DNA of 64,000 bases, taken from positions 7,722,001-7,786,000 of the forward strand of contig WPIO01000005.1 in NCBI GenBank assembly GCA_009760855.2, given 5' to 3'. Position numbers and translations under genes: made by a program. The notes under the pieces were generated by a model. It ran no database searches. It had not been told where the DNA came from and saw nothing but the letters and a program-made list of their open reading frames with translations. Below, piece by piece: positions 53,912 through 62,900 of the stretch (position 1 is its first letter; every line of letters starts with the position of its first letter). This stretch comes from Cristatella mucedo. Lineage: Eukaryota; Bryozoa; Phylactolaemata; Cristatellidae.

Positions 53912-56900
53912 GTGAGTGGATTTCACTCTAGTCAGCCATGATTGCCGCCACTCGATGACTTTTTTTGGTAGTTGTCGATGCATGGAGCAGGAGATAACTT
54001 ATCCGGTAGATTTAAATAGACTTGATTGCCACGACTTATTACGATCATCACAAATTTGAGTCTCTGCATCAAGCTCTTCAATTAATGCATAACCAAATCT
54101 TATAGTAAAATGTAATTTAAGAGGTTGCCCTCCTCTCTGCAGTGATGGAGCCTATTTAGGGGATGGGGAGCGATTGACCTTCTGCAGCCCGGCTAGAACA
54201 TAAGACGCTTGAATCGGCCGCTGATGAGCTTTTCAAAGAGCAAAGAGAGCAACAGACCAAAATTCTCCAGATACTTAAAAAGCTTACGCAAGCCACTGTT
54301 GTCTATGGCGAAAAAAACGCAAACGCGCCATAAAGTAACCGATACAAGTCCGAAATATACTTAGATGGCCCTTTCGCAATTGATTTTAGTTTAGCTCTGA
54401 GCAACCCGATATGACTTGGTCCGTGCTTAAACCTGCGTTTTTACCTTGACTTGCGAATAATAGTGAAATTATGAGATCTTAAGTAATACTGAGTAGGTAG
54501 TCTCACAATAACGACACCTTCCATTAGTATTAAATATGTGAAGAGATATTTCCAAAAGTTATAGCCACAAAAGCCAGTGGTTTGTCAAACCGCATAGGAC
54601 ACTATGAATATTGAAGTTTTCCATAAAGAGTAAACGTGGTAAACCTGATTGCGTTTGTCACGTGAGGGCAGACGCCCTCACCAGCCTTTCAACCCGTCAC
54701 GGAGACGTGTCTCACGACACAGGGCGTATCTTATTAGATCATTTACAGTCACAAGACTACTTGTAAGCCGTAATGGCCCACTAGGTAAGGCGGTTGCTTT
54801 TCCCAACCTCGGCCCCAAGGTCGTGGGTTCGAATGCTGCGTTGGGAGATCCTTTATCGCCACTGCAAGCTGTGGTGATAGCCGTAAAGGCTTTTCTGTCG
54901 CTATACAAAAAGAGGCTGTTAAATCAGCTAGTATCGTCGGACTGCAGCAATATAGTCAAACTTACTGCTGAGATCTAGCTTTCTGTAAAGGTAGTATCTA
55001 GTTCAACAATGATTCGCTGGCTAGCTTGATTATGCGTGAAAAATCTGTTTAGAAGAGGGTTCATGCTAAGAATCCATAACCACATTGCTGAGAAAAAATA
55101 AAGCAGCAGGTGCTGAAAACTAGGTCGACCGGTCAAGCTCTTTCTTTTCCTAGCTACAATTCTGCTGTATATTCAATGGAGAGTTCTCCTTAGCATCGAA
55201 TTTACACTGATGCAAGGACACATTTCTTTCCTATTTCCGGGTCTTAAATTGAGAACGATACTTTTTATACCAATCGGCATCTAACTCGCAGGTCTTACTT
55301 TCCGCCTGACGCAGCGAACTGAGTTAGCTAGACATTTTTGGCCCAAACCAAGATTGAGCCAGACGAATTTTAATTTGCTTGGCCATCTCGACAACATTTT
55401 TGAACGCCTCACTGCGCAGCTTGAGCATTGCAAGCCAAGAATGCTTCGCGCGAATGTCCGATGCATTTTATTAGTATAAGGTAATGCACTTCTATTTGCC
55501 ACGGCATGTGGCCGCAAAGACCGAGTAGGTGACGCTGGAAGTATTTCTACAGCCAACTAAAAGCCTAAACGGTCTTTTGTGTGCACACTGTAGCCAATAG
55601 GCTCCGCCTCACGAGACAGCTAGAAAGAGAGATGGACCGTGAGTCAGGAGAGCATTCAAAACAGTAAGTACCATGGAGGCAGTAGCCTAAACACGGCTGG
55701 AAAGAAAATGGCTACGGTCGGTAGCAGGAGAATCGACGCCGTTAAGCAAGAATTGTGGAAGTGAGTTCCAAAGTCCAGGATCTGCAGAGCGAAAGCGTCT
55801 GTAGCCACAGTCTAAGCTAATGAATTTAATAGCTAATTTATTTCCGATGGAGAACCTGAGAGCGCGAGGCGGCCTAAACTGATGTAGCAATTCGGCCAAG
55901 TATGAAGATGAATCAAGCCAGCCGCACGAGAATTGAGGGTCAGAGTAAGAATTTAGCTCTGGATCAGCTGACCTACAGGGAGCCGCTGCAACTCATTCAG
56001 TGAAGGAGTCGCCTGGCTGAACGTCTTGAATTTTCTGAATATATTTGCAGTCATGTCCTTCATCCATTGCAGATGAGTAGTGGCTTCCCGGAAGGTCAGC
56101 CGAAACTGAAGTATAGCACTCGGGAGGAGACAGAAACGTGAAGTTATTAAGATCGTTGGCTAGCAGCCGCGGCAGGCAGTCCCTAATCGTAGATAGGATT
56201 GAACGTGATGGCTAGCTGTGAAAACTGTCTACGTAGTTTCATTTGTAATCATGCAGCAATTATCAAAGAGGGAAACTAAAGTTTAAGCACGCGGAGGATT
56301 ACGGTCGCCTCACGGCACCACCGGTTAGAAGAACATTCTCCCAGTCGAGCCGGACGGTTCTAGTGTCCAATGAGTAGAAGTTTGGTTCGCTATGTCTGCT
56401 GCCATTCTCTTACGCTATGTCTGCTGCCATTCTCGTAAAAAGTGACAGTTCCACTGCCTCAGCGCTGCTTGAAGGTGCGGCTTTTTCCCATCTTTAAATT
56501 GGAAGATCCGAGGTAGCAGGGTATAGCCTGCCGGTGACCGACTCATGAATCCCGGCGCAGACAAGCAGACGCAGCTGAAAGCTGCTCAACGGGAACTCGG
56601 CGGTAACTCGAAACTCCATGCATAAAGATTAAGTTAGAGTCGTAATAGTAATAATGTCTTATCTAGACATTGTTACTCTATTTTATTTAGTAAAACCGAT
56701 ACCTTTTGATTTACTTAATCTCAAGACGGTGATGCTTTAATATAGATCCCGGTGCCCATGTCGTGAGTAAACTTGAACGAACAGCGGCAGCACCAGCTAG
56801 AGATAAAATATTTGCGGGGCAATGTACCTATGATTTAGATAGAGAGTGTTCGGCCCCTCGAGTCGGTTATCAGGACCTAATTAGTTAGCCTCGCTTAAGG

Positions 56901-59900
56901 ATCACTATTTAATCGAATCGATTGCCACGATCCCATCTTGCCTCTAATTTAAAAGCAGATTTTTTTTATCTGAATCAGCATTGATCAGTGTCTAGTGAAT
57001 TCCGTTAACGGTGATTGGCTTCGTGCTTATGCTAAGCGCGGCGGGTCGCTTACGTATATCTCTCTCTTTTTTCGTGTGAAACAGGCTCAGCTGCACTGGC
57101 GGAAAAGCCTGAGATACGATTCTTTCTGCGCGTCGCTATAAAGCTCAAAGAAACGTAAAAGCATTACAGTCTTTGAATAGACAATAAAAGTGAAGCAAAA
57201 TACAACTAAGTTCTGCTGAAGTGAAATAGTGCGGCGAAAGAAAAGGAAAAGATGCATCACGTACGTAATCTATGGAAGGGAGAGAATTTATATTTGACCG
57301 AATTAAATAGGGTAAGGAGGAGAGAAAAAAGTCTGAAATTAATTTGTTTCCTAATCTTACCTTAATTTTTTTTAAGAATCCAAGTTTGTCACGATAAGAG
57401 TAGTTTGGCGTGATTTAGCGCAGATTGAGCAGCCAGCGCGTCGCACGTCGCACGTCGCACTCGTGCTGTCAATTCTGCTCGCTGTCGCTTCCTGCTTCTG
57501 AGGTCGCAGCCTAATCTGTTACGAGCGCCGTGCATCTTCCGGTGAAGTACAGCAGGCCGAACAACTGTCAAGCTGGTGCTGTAGCTCAGCCGCTTAGCCG
57601 TGTCTTTTGCTTTACATTTGTGTGCTCGTTACATTTGTAGCGGCCAACAGTAATGTTACAGATTACAGCTCAACCAGCAGTACTGTGGACACCAGCGATA
57701 GCAACAGCATTTTTGCTAATGTCACCACTGTTCTAGTAGTCAGCAGTACCCAGCAAGGTAACGCTTCTAGTAGTGCTGCTGAAAATCTCTTTAATAATTT
57801 TGCATGAAGGTGAACGTAGTAGAGCGTGAAGTGATGCTTTCGGTACCACTTTATGTCCTGCTACCCTCTATGTAGACTCTGCACAAGATGTGTGTGCAGT
57901 CGCTCAATACCCCCAGGTGTGATAACGCATGTCATGTATGCTCATATTGTTAATGTTTTAACTAACCAATTTACATGCTTCCCTTTGAGCATAAATACAA
58001 TTCATATACAGCGAGTTAAAGTATGCATCATCAGTAATAATAATAGCGACATCGTTCTTATTTCTGATCCAGCATTTGCTATCACTGGCTGCACTACACA
58101 GAACCAAGTTACAGTGTAGTGGTTGTTAATAACGTTGACATACGAAGAATTAAATTTGGGTTAGTCCAATTGAACCAGTTCAATCTTGTTATTTGATTTA
58201 TCATTACTCGAATGTGGTCAACAACTCTTCGGAGAACAAGTAGCACTACTAACGTATTTCTATCCCTGTCCCTATAAATATAGATTGACTAGGAGGTTGC
58301 GACTCTTGATAGCTTTCCAAGTATTCCCAAAGCTCGAGCGGCCTTTTTCGTGTACGTAAGGTGGCCATCAGACTTCACCTCACGCAACAAAGAGAAAGTG
58401 AGAAGCAACAAAGAGAAAGTGAGAAGCAACAAAGAGAAAGTGAGAAGCAACAAAGAGAAAGTGAGAAGCAACAAAGAGAAAGTGAGAAGCAACAAAGAGA
58501 AAGTGAGAAGCAACAAAGAGAAAGTGAGAAGCAACAAAGAGAAAGTAAGAAGCAAGAAAGAGAAAGTAAGAAGCGCAGCCGAGTCAGAAGACAATCTAGG
58601 AAAGGGAAAAGCAAATATGAGCCATGGATGTGCAATCAAGGAAGTAAATAGCACACATTTCTCGAATGGATTTGTAATGCAATATCGGAAGCAGGTGAGA
58701 TGTTGCGTACGAATTGTGCAAGTGAGTTGCCCTGCCTAGGGCCTGCAGAGCCAGAGCTGCTGTGGCCAGAAGTGTGTAAGTGAAGGAATGCTACAGTTAT
58801 TTTATTGTCCTGAGACGGTCTGAGAGCGAGAAGAGGCTAAGCGGACGGAGTAGTATAGTCAGGTGTGAAGTAGCAAAACCGTGGTGGCTCTTCTGGGCCA
58901 GATGAAGAATTTTGCTTCTTAGTTGTTGATCAATCAGAAACCATCGAAGCTCCTCTATCAATGGAGACTCTTGATTGCTATTTTTGGATTCAAAAACCTA
59001 CCTGAGAGCTATATTCATCCCTAACTCAAGAAAAACAATGCTATGAAACGGTGGTCTAGTCTTGTACAGAGAATCAAGGGTGCTAGTAAGATCGTTAGGC
59101 AGCACTGCGTTATGCAGACCATAATCATTGAAAAATATCGAACATGACGAATAGCTGCGTAGGCGGTTTTATTAAAAAAAATCTTAAACATCTAGCTGCC
59201 ATCGAAGAGAACGTCTCAATTAAGAGCCGCTGGTGATGGGTCTGACTAGGGCAAATCAAATCATGAAACCCATGTCACTTATTTGAACCGAACTATAAAG
59301 CTTTCCCACAGCGACGAGTTTGATTGTATTATCCTGACTTCTTCGAAGCAGCAAGCCAACCGTGTCAAGGCCATAACCTGACCGCTAGCTTATTAGGTCT
59401 GTCAGCACTGTAACCAGCATTGTCCTAGACACGCGTGCATCTGGAACGAGAGGCTTAATCTTTTCCGCTGGATCAGTTCATGCTTCAACAGACACGAGAC
59501 AAAGCTTTATGAACTGCACCGTCAAAATATGACAGGCATAATATCTATGAGTCAAAGATTTAAGAATGGGCCAGCTGAACTCAAGCTCTACATCAAAAGG
59601 TACAACCTTTGGTTCGACAGTGCACAAGTCAAAGTAGTTTTTCACTAAGAGAAATTAAAAACGCACATATTTATTACAGACTTTAGTAGGGCCCTGCGAT
59701 TCGTCCTGTATGTGCTTATGCATGCTAACACTGCGCATGCTGCCACTAACCACACATGCATGCTGACCATGTGCTTGTCACCCCTAACCATGTAATTCTT
59801 GTTGTTTATTGAGCGTGCTATTACTAACCATTTGGTAATTTAAAGCGCCTAGAGAGAGAGAGATTGATTTCTCTGAGAACGTTTTATGAAGTGTGTTATC

Positions 59901-62900
59901 ACTTTTGTTATTATTTTTCACTTATACTTTGACAATCAAAGTTTTGACTGGCCCATGCTCGCAGTCGAAGGCAATTATAATAAAAAGATATTTGTGAAGA
60001 ACCACAGCGGAATTAAATTTATGTTCATGCTTGACTATGAAATGCTTGACTTTACATGTTCAACTCTCTTCATTGAGAAATGCATTTTGAGGGTCTTTTG
60101 GAAATGCAGAGTATAGAATCATTACATAAGTGTCTCCCGGCTAAAGTATACTGAAGCTCAATAAAAAAACAGGTGACGAGGTCGCGACAACAAATTCAGG
60201 GAGATCTCGTGAAAATGGTACAAATATCAAAGGAATAATTGGCTAAGCAATATTTGCTTAAAATCATGGACCAAGCCAGTCAGTGCAAGCAGAGCTTAAT
60301 GGGTTTTTCAACCAGCCTAGTGAAATCAAATTGATGTAATCCAGCTTTGAAAGAACCAGAGAGCTGGCTATATTATTTTCAGCAAATCATCACTGTAGCC
60401 AGTCCTTAATAATAGAAATGAATCGGACGTGATTGCTATCTGAGAAAGCTAACATCTTAATGAAGCTTTCGAACTTTAAGCAGCAGCCAAAGAGTACAAA
60501 TAAATTCAGGTCACAAGATGACGGTCTAACTTAAGCATCGCCTATGACAGGAGTCTCATAGCCCCGAGTTGCGCTTAGGGTGTAGTCAGAGTTTGAGTTG
60601 AGGTAAGCAAGGTCATATCAAAATATCTTTACTGGGACGAAGGAAAGCTGATCTGAATTTTATCGTCTTTATCCAATAGGTAAAGAATGCAATGCCATAG
60701 CAGGTCAAAATTAAGCTGGATACGTTTTCAAGACTTTTGATGCATGTGACCTGAAGTAAAGATCCCCATTAAATTTCAATTTAGTGCTGTTAAAGGCCGG
60801 ATGACGGTAAACTAAAAAACCGGTGGTGCCAGAGCTCACTGAAGGAGCGAGGTTGGATATGTCTTCTGGAGCAAGCGGGAAAGCTCGTAGCCAGACAGAG
60901 CATCACGAAATCGATTAAAGCATAGACAGGTGTCCAGCAAAGCTCAGACTAAGTTAATGTGATAATAATAATAATAATAATAATTCACTTCATAAAGCGC
61001 CCTCAGAGAACTCAATCTCTCTCTAGGCGCTTTACATTTGCTGTAAAGTGAAATGCAATTGAATGGTAAGTAAAATCATGCTTGAAAAACAAACGAGATG
61101 AATAATATGGTTAGGGGTGACATGCACAGGGTCAGCATGCAAATGTGGTTAGTGGCAGCATGCACAGTGTCAGCACGCATAAGCACATCAAAGACGAATC
61201 ACAGGGACCCACTAAATGCTGTCCTAAATAGGTGTGTTTTTAGGTTCCTTTTAAATGTGGTCAGGTCAGGGGATGTTTTGACGCAGGTCGGGAGGGAGTT
61301 CCAGGCTTTGGGAGCATATGAACTAAATGCACGGTCTCCAAAGGATTTAAGGTTTGTACGAGGTATTTCTAGACTGTTGGATTCCGAGAAGCGGGTGGTA
61401 CGATGCTTGGCCTGATGGGGTAGTATATCTGAGAGATAGGCTGGAGCCATAGAATGAAGGGACCTAAAAGTAAGGGACAAAACCTTGAAGTCAATCGGTT
61501 GCTTGACCTGTAGCCAGTGCAGGTCGGCGAGAAGCGGAGTAATGTGGCAACTGCGACGCTCACGACAGACAAGCCTAGCTGCAGAGTCTTGCACCAGCTG
61601 CAATCGCCTGATCGCACATGCTGGTAGGCCAGTAACCAGTGAGTTGCAGAAGTCGAGACGGGATGTCACGAATGCATGAACTAACTTGGACGTGGTATCC
61701 TTATCTAAGCAAGCCCGAATTTTAGCAATGCTATGGAGCTGAAAATAGGCGGATTTGACTGTGGAGCTGATATGGTCGTCTAACGAGAGGTCGCTTTGGA
61801 ATATGACACCTAGATTCCGAGCTGATGTGGCATATGCACAGTTGACGACAGACCAGATGAGCTGCTAGTTTCGCATCAGTAGCAGACGATCAAGGTAACC
61901 GGCCAGAAATATTGAGCACAGAGGATTGCATACATCAGCTCGGCGCGTTATCGTAAACGTGTGAAAAGGTGTAGTATTTTGTGCCATTGCTTAGGTAGAC
62001 CCAATGTTGGTGATTTTCCTCAACTGAAAAATAGCCGACTTGATCGTGGAGGCAATGTGGTTATTTATTGAAAAGTCTTTTTGCACAATAGCACGCCCAG
62101 ATTAAGGGCAAAATTCACTGGAGTAAAGCTAGATAAAAGGATTGTAACGGCAAGGTTATGCGAATTTAGGGTTACACTAGCCAATACCTTACTCACTTGA
62201 AGCTGAGCGGCAGAGAGATAAAACTGTAAAGCTTAGACTGTGGGCTTTGCAGCAGTAGCCATGACTACACAGTGATCAATGAGCTTTCGATCCGATTCCA
62301 AGTTAGTTTCTTTGGTTCATTTCATTTTATCCTTTCAGTTTTTTTTGTAACTAACTTCGGAAGGCTTTTAAAAAGCCACATTGTGTTAAAGAGGATTTTA
62401 AATTTGGTTGAAAGAAAAACTATAACTGATAACAGCTATATATGAAGACTGAAACCCGAGCGCTGCGAGCCTGCGGATGGCACGTGGCGGTCAACGGCCT
62501 TGGCACGTTCATTTGCTGACCTACAGTCACTAGGGCAAAATGTCGGGGCTGCTGCAGCTTCGGCTTGGCTCTGTTGATACGCTAGCGTGCAGAAAATAGT
62601 ATCTCACAAAAGATTTATGTGTATAGCGCCGTAAGAGAACTTAATCTCTATTTATGCGTTCCACATATGTCACGGGTCTTGAGCCAACGAGCTCAGTCGT
62701 CAAATTTAATCACATTGACCTTGGTTCTAGACGAGCGCGTTAACTACTGGGCCAAACCAATGCATTAACTGAATAGTTAATGCCTGGGCAAGTGGAAAGT
62801 GGACCAACTGAATGCAGATATTCACTGATTTTATCAGCTTATAGTCCTCCTTGCCCCCCCCCGACCGTTAACCAATTAATCGCCGAGCAAAACTCCCGCG

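Noticed and set aside
58385-58573. CRISPR-like regular array
   Set aside because: Units are contiguous with no unique spacers, the DNA is animal, and the unit derives from LINE-A sequence.
58350-58739. Repetitive charged proteins (NKEKVRS)n and (QQRESEK)n, and the minus-strand leucine-rich frames
   Set aside because: All come from the 21-bp minisatellite inside a LINE-A relic.
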